From Endozoicomonas sp. OPT23 (GTDB lineage Bacteria > Pseudomonadota > Gammaproteobacteria > Pseudomonadales > Endozoicomonadaceae): a stretch of 64,000 nucleotides of DNA. The position numbers and the translations under genes are program-made. Shown in pieces: positions 57,184 through 64,000 of this stretch; within the stretch, counting starts at the first letter, position 1, and each line of letters opens with the position of its first letter. Where the stretch lies: positions 362,614-426,613 of the forward strand of contig NZ_PPFD01000007.1 of NCBI RefSeq assembly GCF_009653635.1, given 5' to 3'. The notes below the pieces were generated by a model. It searched no databases and was not told the origin of the DNA. It was given only the letters and a program-made list of their open reading frames with translations.

Positions 57184-58503
57184 ATGCCAAAACTTACGAT
57201 TGGAACAACACCTCATCAATCAGGACCTTCTGTAGATAATCAACCGTTGACGGAAAAGGCATCAACTGCCAAGTATCATGGAGGCCACAAAATTGAGCGG
57301 TGTGATTTACCAAAGCAAATCCCTACTGAAGAAGCAACAAAGACGTATCTACAGTCATTCAAACACGCTCGGGCTATTACATCGATTCCAGCAGATACGA
57401 GCTCACGGCATATTCCCCCTCATCCAAAACAGACAGTACCTCGATCAGAAGCTCGACTGGAGATGTACATCTATGACGGACATGCATCCTTTGAACTAAC
57501 CAAAACAGACAACTCTCGCATAACGGCTGGTTTCTACCCTGCCTCTACTACATCATTAGTAACCGGCGAAGGTCGCATTGAAAAAGAATCTTACCGGGCT
57601 GAAGCTGAAGATGGCGGCTGGCCGCTTGTCAGAATATCACTTACCAATGAACAAGCTGATAATGCTCATGAGAAATTCAGTCAATATTTAGATTGGTGTA
57701 CAACAGGAGACGAACGTTGCTACTACAACCCGATCACCCATAATTGTGTGGATTTTGTTCAGGATATCTATCAGTCGGCAGAACAGGGTGGCCACTGGCT
57801 CAGCCACTTCAATAATGACCAAATGACAAAATATGGAGGAATCGCAAACGGCTTTATAGCCATGACCAATAAACCCTACGAGCTCGATGACACGGTGAGC
57901 GATCGGATGCAATCCTGGACCAGGAACCGTACACAAGGCCTATTACAGGATCCTCATACTGAAATCAGCAGTAACATTATGTTGGTCGGAGTTCTTATCG
58001 GTGCTGCTGGCGGTTTATACTCTGGGTGTAAGTCCCTGATGACTTATGCGGGTAAAACTATTGCCAGCTATACACATCAGCAGCACCCAGAATTCAGCTC
58101 AGAAGAAATGCATGAATTTATCGAAAAAGGAATGCTTGGTTTAAAAAAGGTCAGCCGTTCAATTGAATATTTGCTCGACTATTCAGGAGATGAAACATGC
58201 TACCTGGAATTAAGAAATCAAGTAATAGGCATCAGTGTAAATCTGGATGAACAACTGGGTGAACTGGAACAAAGTATTAAACTTTCCAGTACATCGAAAA
58301 GCTCCACACTCAAAATGGAGGAGATTATAAAAAAAATTGACTATCTATCAGAAAAGTACCTCCGGTTAAGTGAAACAATAGAAAAAAGACCTGCCGAAAT
58401 TATTGGCAAAGAAATCAGAGGAAGTCTGGAAAAGACAAGAGCTGCGTTGAATACTGTACTGGATCATCTCTCCTGTTATAGGCAACTGACCCATTTGCCA
58501 TAA
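57184..58503 (+). CDS. Orphan protein with papain-like His/Asn-Cys motif, membrane segment and coiled coil
   Basis: 439 residues, not a family I can name. Residues 1-85 are polar and low-complexity, without Sec signal. About 90-200 is a compact domain with YIYDGHASFEL (His100), GFYPASTT, ISLTNEQADNAHEKF and YYNPITHNCVDFVQDIY (Asn187-Cys188). A His strand followed by a helix starting N-C is the signature of NlpC/P60-like, permuted papain-fold (LRAT/YiiX-type) enzymes: amidases, peptidases or acyltransferases. 264-283 is a Gly-rich hydrophobic segment (IMLVGVLIGAAGGLYSGC), probably membrane-associated. 300-430 is helical with coiled-coil character. Neighbours are the exported paralogs. A secreted host-acting enzyme is a fair hypothesis, not a demonstrated one. 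Confidence 0.7.
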   Translation: MPKLTIGTTPHQSGPSVDNQPLTEKASTAKYHGGHKIERCDLPKQIPTEEATKTYLQSFKHARAITSIPADTSSRHIPPHPKQTVPRSEARLEMYIYDGHASFELTKTDNSRITAGFYPASTTSLVTGEGRIEKESYRAEAEDGGWPLVRISLTNEQADNAHEKFSQYLDWCTTGDERCYYNPITHNCVDFVQDIYQSAEQGGHWLSHFNNDQMTKYGGIANGFIAMTNKPYELDDTVSDRMQSWTRNRTQGLLQDPHTEISSNIMLVGVLIGAAGGLYSGCKSLMTYAGKTIASYTHQQHPEFSSEEMHEFIEKGMLGLKKVSRSIEYLLDYSGDETCYLELRNQVIGISVNLDEQLGELEQSIKLSSTSKSSTLKMEEIIKKIDYLSEKYLRLSETIEKRPAEIIGKEIRGSLEKTRAALNTVLDHLSCYRQLTHLP

Positions 58504-58680
58504 CATCACACATTGCTCCTTACATCATGTAATACTTGGTTAGTTGAACGAGCACAAAAAATGTCCCGGGAATCACCTACCTGACAAAATATCCTGCAAA
58601 TACTGGCTTCATTGTTCTACGTACGTATTTATGGCTATAATCCGCATCACAGCACCCACCAGCCATGGGCGCATGAAGCT

Positions 58681-58702
58681 TCAACCTGATATTTCAGGTT
58701 GA
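58681..58702 (+). promoter_or_regulatory. Hairpin in hom leader
   Basis: TCAACCTGA (58681-58689) and TCAGGTTGA (58694-58702), loop TATT, ends 113 bases before hom. The gap 58504-58814 holds this and the small upstream frame. It may be the terminator of the previous gene or part of a hom leader. Confidence 0.45.
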
Positions 58703-58719
58703 TAAACCTTCAAAGCGTT

Positions 58720-58818
58720 ATGGGTAAAACAAGTAACAATAATTCAGAAGCGCTCACTGCTTCAGTGACGCCAAAACCAATCAACGGGCTTAGAAGCTCC
58801 CGGGGGATAACAGCTTGA
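58720..58818 (+). CDS. Short upstream frame overlapping hom start (possible leader peptide)
   Basis: An ATG-started frame of 32 codons, with Thr at four positions and Ile at two; the TGA (58816-58818) overlaps the TTG start of hom (58815-58817). This TTGA overlap would allow translational coupling. No good ribosome-binding site precedes the ATG and Thr/Ile codons are not strongly clustered, so a classical thr attenuator is not supported. Kept at low confidence. Confidence 0.25.
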   Translation: MGKTSNNNSEALTASVTPKPINGLRSSRGITA

Positions 58819-60116
58819 AACCGGTCAAAGTAGGAATATGTGGCCTGGGTACCGTCGGCAGCGGTACATTCAACGTACTGACTCGCAATGCAGAAAGTAT
58901 TGCTGCTCGCACCGGACGCCCGATTATTATTGAACATATTGGTGCCCGCAGAGACAACCCTGCCTGCAACACTGGTAGCACAAAAGTATCTCGCGATATT
59001 TTTGATGTAGCCCGTGATCCTGAAGTCGATATTCTGGTCGAAACCATTGGTGGCTACGACGTTGCCAAAGAGCTGATCCTTACCGCTATCGAAAATGGCA
59101 AGCATATTGTAACTGCTAACAAGGCTTTGATTGCCGAGCACGGTAACGAGATTTTTCAGGCCGCTCACGATAAAAATGTAATTGTCGCCTATGAAGCGGC
59201 TGTTGCCGGTGGTATTCCGGTAATCAAGTGTCTGCGTGAAGGTTTGTCTGGTAACAGCGTGAACTGGCTGGCTGGCATTATAAACGGTACTGGCAACTTT
59301 ATTCTGACCGAAATGGGCGATAAGAATCGTCCATTCGAAGACGTTCTGAAAGAAGCTCAGGAACTGGGTTACGCGGAAGCGGACCCAACCTTTGACGTTG
59401 AAGGCATCGATGCCTGCCATAAGCTGACCATTATGGCGTCCATTGCCTTTGGTATTCCCCTGCAGTTCAACAAGGCTTATACCGAGGGCATCAGCAAGGT
59501 AACCCCTGCCGATATTCAATACGCCGAGGAACTGGGCTATCGCATCAAACACCTGGGTATTGCCCGTCAGGCAGACAACGGCGTTGAACTGCGTGTGCAC
59601 CCAACCCTGATTCCTGCAAGTCGGCCAATGGCCAATATCAATGGCGTACTGAATGCAGTTGTTATCAATGCCGATGCCGTGGGCGAAACCATGCAGGTGG
59701 GTCCAGGTGCCGGTGCGGAACCAACCGCGTCTTCTGTGATTGCAGATATTGTTGATATTGCCAGAGCAATCAATGCTCCAGCTACAGCACCTCAACCTTT
59801 GGGCTTTGGTTCTTCGAGCCTGAAAGATACGCAGGTTCTGTCTATTGACGAGACTCACTCTCCCGTTTACCTGCGTATTCATGCAGACGACCATCCCGGC
59901 GTAATGAATGCCATTACCCGCATTCTGTCTGATAAAGGCATTAATATTGATGCTATGACTCAGAAAGCGGCTCGTGAAAGCGATGGTTTTGCTGACATCG
60001 TTATTCTGACCCAGAGCACTCAGGAAGCCGTGGTTAATCAGGCTCTGACCGCTATTGAAAGTCTCGATGATGTACAGACACCGGTTACCCGCATTCGCGT
60101 CGAGACTATGGCTTAG
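58815..60116 (+). CDS. hom: Homoserine dehydrogenase
   Basis: Reduces aspartate semialdehyde to homoserine, precursor of threonine and methionine. 433 residues, monofunctional type with C-terminal ACT domain. NAD loop VGICGLGTVGSGTFNVL, NKALIAEHG, catalytic core GIINGTGNFILTEMG and EAQELGYAEADPTFDVEGIDACHKL, and ACT domain from VYLRIHADDHPGVMNAITRILSD. Start is TTG with GGGGGA upstream. The stop lies in the first unit of a 17-base tandem repeat. Confidence 0.97.
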   Translation: MKPVKVGICGLGTVGSGTFNVLTRNAESIAARTGRPIIIEHIGARRDNPACNTGSTKVSRDIFDVARDPEVDILVETIGGYDVAKELILTAIENGKHIVTANKALIAEHGNEIFQAAHDKNVIVAYEAAVAGGIPVIKCLREGLSGNSVNWLAGIINGTGNFILTEMGDKNRPFEDVLKEAQELGYAEADPTFDVEGIDACHKLTIMASIAFGIPLQFNKAYTEGISKVTPADIQYAEELGYRIKHLGIARQADNGVELRVHPTLIPASRPMANINGVLNAVVINADAVGETMQVGPGAGAEPTASSVIADIVDIARAINAPATAPQPLGFGSSSLKDTQVLSIDETHSPVYLRIHADDHPGVMNAITRILSDKGINIDAMTQKAARESDGFADIVILTQSTQEAVVNQALTAIESLDDVQTPVTRIRVETMA

Positions 60117-60205
60117 TAAAAGCTATGCCTTAGTAAATGCGATGTCTTAGTAAAAGCTCTGGCTTAATCGAGGCTATGGGTTAATCGAGAGAATGGCCTA
60201 AGGCC
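60108..60205. repeat. 17-bp imperfect tandem repeat overlapping hom stop codon
   Basis: Five full copies (60108-60124, 60125-60141, 60142-60158, 60159-60175, 60176-60192) and a partial sixth, with the consensus ATGgCTTAGTAAAAGCT. The first copy contains the last two codons and stop of hom, so the repeat grew from the 3' end of the gene. Copies 4-5 share AATCGAG. Confidence 0.8.
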
Positions 60206-60215
60206 AACCGCTATT

Positions 60216-60241
60216 TTTGAAGGCCTGAACAGGCCTTCAAA
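60216..60241. terminator. Hairpin between hom and thrC
   Basis: TTTGAAGGCCTG (60216-60227) and CAGGCCTTCAAA (60230-60241). Loop of at least four bases forms if the closing G-C pair opens. The T-tract after it is weak (CCTGATTTT), so thrC may be partly read through from hom. Confidence 0.5.
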
Positions 60242-60262
60242 CCTGATTTTCAGCTGTTATTA

Positions 60263-61675
60263 ATGGATAGACTCGTGAAATACATCAGTACCCGTGGACA
60301 GGGTGGCGAGAAAGGTTTTAAGGATGTTCTGCTGGCCGGTCTGGCAGAAGATGGCGGCCTTTATGTACCTAAAGAATTGCCACAGTTCAGCGCCGAAAAA
60401 ATCTCATCACTGCGCAGCCTTCCCTACAACGAGCTGGCTTTTGAAGTCATCAAACCATTTGTGAATGGCGAAATAGAAGACAGTATTCTTAAAGGCTTGA
60501 TTGACGACAGTTATGCGTCTTTCGCACACACAGCCGTCGCTCCGATGACACAGATTGGCCACAACGAATGGATTATGGAACTGTTCCATGGCCCAACTCT
60601 TGCCTTTAAAGATTTTGCCCTGCAATTGCTGGGACGACTGCTGAACCATGTTCTGACCGAACGCGGTGAGCGAGCCATTGTATTAGGAGCGACTTCCGGC
60701 GATACCGGCTCTGCCGCTATTGAAGGTTGCCGTCACAGTGATGCGCTGGATATCTTTATTCTGCACCCTTACCAGCGGGTATCAGAAGTACAGCGTCGCC
60801 AGATGACCAGCGTGCTGGACGACAACGTCAACAACATTGCCATTCATGGCAACTTTGATGACTGTCAGTCTATGGTGAAAGAGTCTTTTGCTGACCAATC
60901 CTTCCTGCCGGAAAATACTCGTCTGGTCGCTGTAAACTCCATCAACTGGGCTCGCATCATGGCTCAGGTGGTTTACTACTTCCACGCAGCCCTTCAAGTG
61001 GGTGCACCTGATCGTGAAGTGGCTTTCTCGGTACCTACCGGTAACTTCGGTGATATCTTCGCCGGTTATATTGCCAAAGGTATGGGTCTGCCAGTGGGCA
61101 AACTGGTGGTAGCCACTAACACTAACGATATTCTGCATCGTTTCTTTAAGGACAATGACTATCGTAAGCAAGAGCTGAAGCACACGCTGTCACCGAGCAT
61201 GGACATCATGGTTTCCAGCAACTTTGAGCGTCTGCTGTTTGATATGCAGAACCGTGACGGAGCGGCACTGGCCAGCCTGATGGACAGCTTCCAGCAAACA
61301 GGAACTCTGTCAGTCAGTGATTCTGCATGGGACGATATTAAAGTACTGTTCAACAGCAGTCGTACAGACAACGAAAGCACCTGTAGCGCCATCAAAGAGT
61401 TGTTCGACAGAACGGGATATCTGGCCGACCCTCACACTATTACCGGTGTTCGTGCTCTGGCTGAAGTGGATATTCCTGAAGAGATGCCAAAGGTTGTACT
61501 CTCTACAGCACATCCGGTGAAATTTGGTGAAGCCATTGAGAAAGCAGGCCTGGAAACACCGGCCCTGCCTCACCATATGGCAGATCTGATGGAACGTGAA
61601 GAGCGTTACTCAGTGCTTGAGAATGACCTGAAGAAGCTGCATGGCTTTATTCAGGAACACTCAAAGCACAGTTAA
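60263..61675 (+). CDS. thrC: Threonine synthase
   Basis: PLP enzyme converting O-phosphohomoserine to threonine. 470 residues from the ATG; an alternative GTG at 60275 gives the usual MKYISTRGQ start and has GGATAG upstream. PLP Lys in HGPTLAFKDFALQLLG; GATSGDTGSAAIEG and SVPTGNFGDIFAGYIAKGMGLPV are typical of the long (gammaproteobacterial) type. After hom; no thrB homoserine kinase in the window. Confidence 0.96.
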   Translation: MDRLVKYISTRGQGGEKGFKDVLLAGLAEDGGLYVPKELPQFSAEKISSLRSLPYNELAFEVIKPFVNGEIEDSILKGLIDDSYASFAHTAVAPMTQIGHNEWIMELFHGPTLAFKDFALQLLGRLLNHVLTERGERAIVLGATSGDTGSAAIEGCRHSDALDIFILHPYQRVSEVQRRQMTSVLDDNVNNIAIHGNFDDCQSMVKESFADQSFLPENTRLVAVNSINWARIMAQVVYYFHAALQVGAPDREVAFSVPTGNFGDIFAGYIAKGMGLPVGKLVVATNTNDILHRFFKDNDYRKQELKHTLSPSMDIMVSSNFERLLFDMQNRDGAALASLMDSFQQTGTLSVSDSAWDDIKVLFNSSRTDNESTCSAIKELFDRTGYLADPHTITGVRALAEVDIPEEMPKVVLSTAHPVKFGEAIEKAGLETPALPHHMADLMEREERYSVLENDLKKLHGFIQEHSKHS

Positions 61676-61682
61676 TCTGATC

Positions 61683-61719
61683 AGGTATGAATAACCCGGA
61701 ACAGGCGTTATTCATACCT
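61683..61719. terminator. Bidirectional terminator between thrC and YdcH gene
   Basis: 13-bp arms AGGTATGAATAAC (61683-61695) and its complement (61707-61719). TTTACTT follows on the plus strand. The genes are convergent. Confidence 0.7.
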
Positions 61720-61724
61720 TTACT

Positions 61725-61967
61725 TCAGCTGACAGATTGCAACATGCGGTGCAGCTCATCTTTAAGACGTACCCTGCGCAGCTTATATTCTTCTTCTACA
61801 TGGCTGGTTACCGGGGTGACTTCGCTTTCCATGTTTTCAATATCGCGAGTCAGGTCGTGATAGGCATCAAACAGACGACGGAAATGACGGTCGTTGATTT
61901 TCAGGTCGTGAATCTGGTCTTTGTACTGTGGTAATTCGTGCAGCAAATCATGGTGTTCAGTCAGCAT
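61725..61967 (-). CDS. YdcH-family (DUF465) protein
   Basis: 80 residues of a coiled, highly charged helical protein: LLHELPQYKDQIHDLKINDRHFRRLFDAYHDLTRDIENME and the KLRRVRLKDELHRML tail are the DUF465/YdcH pattern. Role unknown; a small cytoplasmic protein. Confidence 0.85.
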   Translation of the reverse strand: MLTEHHDLLHELPQYKDQIHDLKINDRHFRRLFDAYHDLTRDIENMESEVTPVTSHVEEEYKLRRVRLKDELHRMLQSVS

Positions 61968-62120
61968 AGTAGCGGCTCTCCGTTCGTTGTTGTTTTAATT
62001 TCCTGTACTCAGATTACAACACTGCCTAGCCGCAACCATGATCTATATCAGTACTCGCTGACTTACTCATCAAACTCTTTTTCAGTAGCTGCAACTCACA
62101 GCCTCTTTATTATTCTTCTT

Positions 62121-62483
62121 TCAAACAATGGCCTTTGACCAGACTGCCAGTTCATTGCCACCCGGCTCGACAAAGTGAAAACGACAACCGCCGGGAAAAT
62201 CAAATATACCCCGAACAACTTCACCGCCCGCTTCCTGCACTTTCTTTTCAGTCGCCTTGATATCTTCACTGTAAAAGACCAGCAAAGCGCCCCCTGCTTC
62301 AGCACGCATAACCTGTTCTGATGCAAAGAACCCTCCGTCTAGTCCATAACCTGAAAATGCAGAATAGTCGGGACCATAATCAACAAAGTCCCAACCGAAG
62401 GCTTTAACAAAAAAACGTTTGCTGGCAACAAGATCCCGGGTAGCAAATTCTACATAGTTGAGCTTCTCGTGTTTATTCATCAC
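62121..62483 (-). CDS. VOC-family (glyoxalase-like) protein
   Basis: 120 residues of one VOC domain pair: NYVEFATRDLVASKRFFVKAFGWDFVDYG, and the second half LLVFYSEDIKATEKKVQEAGGEVVRGIFDFPGG ending FHFVEPGGNELAVWS. Metal ligands of the family (here likely in the first and the last strand, including the Glu in VEPGGNELAV) are not certain. Substrate unknown. Confidence 0.85.
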   Translation of the reverse strand: MMNKHEKLNYVEFATRDLVASKRFFVKAFGWDFVDYGPDYSAFSGYGLDGGFFASEQVMRAEAGGALLVFYSEDIKATEKKVQEAGGEVVRGIFDFPGGCRFHFVEPGGNELAVWSKAIV

Positions 62484-62593
62484 TCACTCCGACAAGGTAT
62501 TACTGGTTAACAATCAATAGAAACAAATATCAATAGGAACACTCGTCAATACTGACCGTGATGCCAGATAATGTAAAAGCTGCTTTATTACTA

Positions 62594-63235
62594 TTACCCC
62601 TCAACCAAACCATTATCCAGTGCATAACGAATCAGGCCGGCCGATGTCGTAATCTCAAGCTTCTTTTTAATGTTCTGTTTATGCGCTTCAACGGTTCGAA
62701 CGGAAAGATCCAGTCGCCGGGCAATATCTTTGTTGCACAGACCTTCAGCAATCAGTTTTAATACGGTTTCTTCCCGCTTGCTGATTTTGACAGCCGCCTC
62801 TTCCTGCTGTTGTCCCATCTGTGAAAACAGAATACTGGAGGCCCCGGAACTGAAATAGGTGCCACGTTTATGCACCGTTTGAATCGCCAGCACCAGCTCT
62901 TCTGCAGCAACATCTTTCAGCACATAGCCTGACACGCCAGACTGTACCATTTTCATGATGTATTCACGGTCTTCGTGCATGGACAGAATCAACACCCGAA
63001 CATCCGGCTGCTGCTGTTTAAAGAGTTCAGCCGCTTCCAGTCCATTCATGACCGGCATGGAAATGTCCATCATGACCACGTCCGGTTTTATTTCACTGGC
63101 AAGGTTTAACGCTTCCTGGCCATTACTAACGTCGCCGACAATCCTGATTCCGTCTTCACCATCAAGGCTGGCTCTCAGCCCTTCACGAACCATCGGATGG
63201 TCGTCAGCCAGCAGTACTCGTATCTCATTCATCAT
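62594..63235 (-). CDS. NarL/FixJ-type response regulator
   Basis: 213 residues. Receiver domain with acid pair in VLLADDHP and phosphoacceptor Asp57 in VVMMDISMPVMNGLEA; Lys at YVLKDVAAEELV; LuxR-type HTH REETVLKLIAEGLCNKDIARRLDLSVRTVEAHKQNIKKKL. Follows the kinase gene by 2 bases, so a two-component pair. Confidence 0.95.
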   Translation of the reverse strand: MMNEIRVLLADDHPMVREGLRASLDGEDGIRIVGDVSNGQEALNLASEIKPDVVMMDISMPVMNGLEAAELFKQQQPDVRVLILSMHEDREYIMKMVQSGVSGYVLKDVAAEELVLAIQTVHKRGTYFSSGASSILFSQMGQQQEEAAVKISKREETVLKLIAEGLCNKDIARRLDLSVRTVEAHKQNIKKKLEITTSAGLIRYALDNGLVEG

Positions 63236-63237
63236 TA

Positions 63238-64000
63238 CTATTCACTTGTCAGAGCCAGGTTCAGTACAGTACGAATTCTTGTACCCGTCATTGAGCTGGT
63301 ATAAAGATCAAAACTACCACCCAATAATTCAGCCCGTTCCCTCATATTGGATAACCCAATTCCTTTTGAGTCGATCAGTTCATCAAAACCCACACCATCA
63401 TCATGCAGCTCAAGGTAAACATGATTGCGGTCCTGCCAGAGCTTCAATGAAACCGTGGCGGCACCCGCATGTTTCTCAATATTCGTCAGAGCTTCCTGAA
63501 CAATTCGGTACAGGGTGATTTCGATGGTATCCGGCAGATGGTAATCAGGCAGACGGATATCCGACTTAACCTGAACATCACTCCGTTCGGTAAGTTCGGT
63601 CATCAAGGTATCCAGAGCAGCTCTCAAGCCCAGATCGTCGAGCAATATCGGTCTCAGATCGTGAGAAACACGACGCACCTCTTGTATTGCCATATCCAGC
63701 ATCTCGGCCGCTTTCCCCAGATGCTCTTTGGCCAGCGGTTCGTTATTCCACTTTTTATGAACCAGATTAATTCTCAGTTTAATCGATACCATGAGTTGAT
63801 TAATGCCGTCGTGCAACTCTCTGGCAAACTGTCGCCTTTGTGTCACTTGCACTTGCAGAGAGCGGTGAGCCATCTCCTGAAGCCTTCGCTCAGACTGGTT
63901 GCTTTCATGCACGTTAATGGCCAGGCCAATTAGAATAATGATGATAATGGTGCCTGAAAGAATCATCAGCACGGTAAAGAAGGTGCCACGAATATTCTGA
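63238..64000 (-). CDS. Sensor histidine kinase, HPK7 type (partial, N-terminus outside window)
   Basis: The frame continues to the window end; the first residues read QNIRGTFFTVLMILSGTIIII..., the last membrane helix of a sensor. Then the HisKA_3 box RRQFARELHDGINQLMVSIKLRINL with the phospho-His, and the ATPase domain with N in EALTNIEKHAG, DDGVGFDEL and GIGLSNMRERAELLGGSF. NarX/DegS-like. The input domain is not in the window, so the signal cannot be named. Confidence 0.92.
   Translation of the reverse strand, partial: QNIRGTFFTVLMILSGTIIIIILIGLAINVHESNQSERRLQEMAHRSLQVQVTQRRQFARELHDGINQLMVSIKLRINLVHKKWNNEPLAKEHLGKAAEMLDMAIQEVRRVSHDLRPILLDDLGLRAALDTLMTELTERSDVQVKSDIRLPDYHLPDTIEITLYRIVQEALTNIEKHAGAATVSLKLWQDRNHVYLELHDDGVGFDELIDSKGIGLSNMRERAELLGGSFDLYTSSMTGTRIRTVLNLALTSE

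Noticed and set aside
56810-57235. 141-residue plus-strand frame before the papain-like gene
   Set aside because: It starts at TTG without a ribosome-binding site, overlaps the next gene by about 50 bases and shows no domain.
58710-59894. 394-residue minus-strand open frame over hom
   Set aside because: Antisense to the well-supported homoserine dehydrogenase; composition is typical of a shadow frame.

Overview
The window is a chromosomal segment of a gammaproteobacterium. The gene order metZ, purF, cvpA, folC, accD, trpA/B/F, truA, fimV, usg, asd, leuB, leuD, leuC, LysR closely follows a block I know from Pseudomonas aeruginosa. The ectoine operon, the ExbB/TonB-TPR type cluster and several long orphan genes with Ser/Thr/Pro/Gly-rich N-termini suggest a marine, host-associated member of the Oceanospirillales. 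Endozoicomonas-like is my best guess; it is inference from style and content, not from a marker gene.

Layout. 1-1.7 kb: end of a TonB gene and a periplasmic TPR protein. 1.7-5.9 kb: a MarR/EctR-type regulator divergent from ectABC, with a 17-bp palindrome in the promoter, then proQ and a small parvulin. 6.0-10.4 kb: enoyl-CoA hydratase, thiolase and small proteins. 10.6-16.5 kb: a Lon protease and a 1067-residue orphan. 16.5-24.9 kb: riboflavin synthase, NUDIX hydrolase, YbaK-type deacylase, ppnN, acnB, a hotdog thioesterase and a protein ending in a degenerate macro-like domain. 24.9-28.8 kb: moxR / DUF58 / transglutaminase operon. 29-53 kb: the conserved amino-acid and nucleotide housekeeping block, all on the minus strand, interrupted by plus-strand insertions (xni; a signal-peptide protein) and by a 755-residue orphan, two PaaI-type thioesterases and palindromic repeats. 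53.3-58.5 kb: an accessory island with two tandem paralogous secreted proteins and a protein with a His/Asn-Cys papain-like motif. 58.8-61.7 kb: hom and thrC. 61.7-64 kb: a YdcH protein, a VOC protein and a NarL-type two-component system cut by the window end.

How they work together. asd, hom and thrC make threonine precursors, and asd product also feeds ectABC (aspartate semialdehyde to ectoine) and metZ (homoserine to methionine). leuBCD, trpFBA, purF and folC cover other biosynthesis. ectABC and proQ may share an osmotic theme.

The unusual content is the set of six orphan proteins. Four have no Sec signal but low-complexity S/T/P/G-rich N-termini, and two are Sec-exported paralogs. They sit at joints between housekeeping genes. 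I read them as candidate host-interaction or secreted proteins, which is inference. The most notable are the papain-like protein at 57184-58503, the macro-like protein at 23737-24864 and the tandem paralogs at 53381-56495, whose promoters share a palindrome at exactly the same distance from each start. No tRNA, rRNA, CRISPR array, transposase or phage gene was seen.
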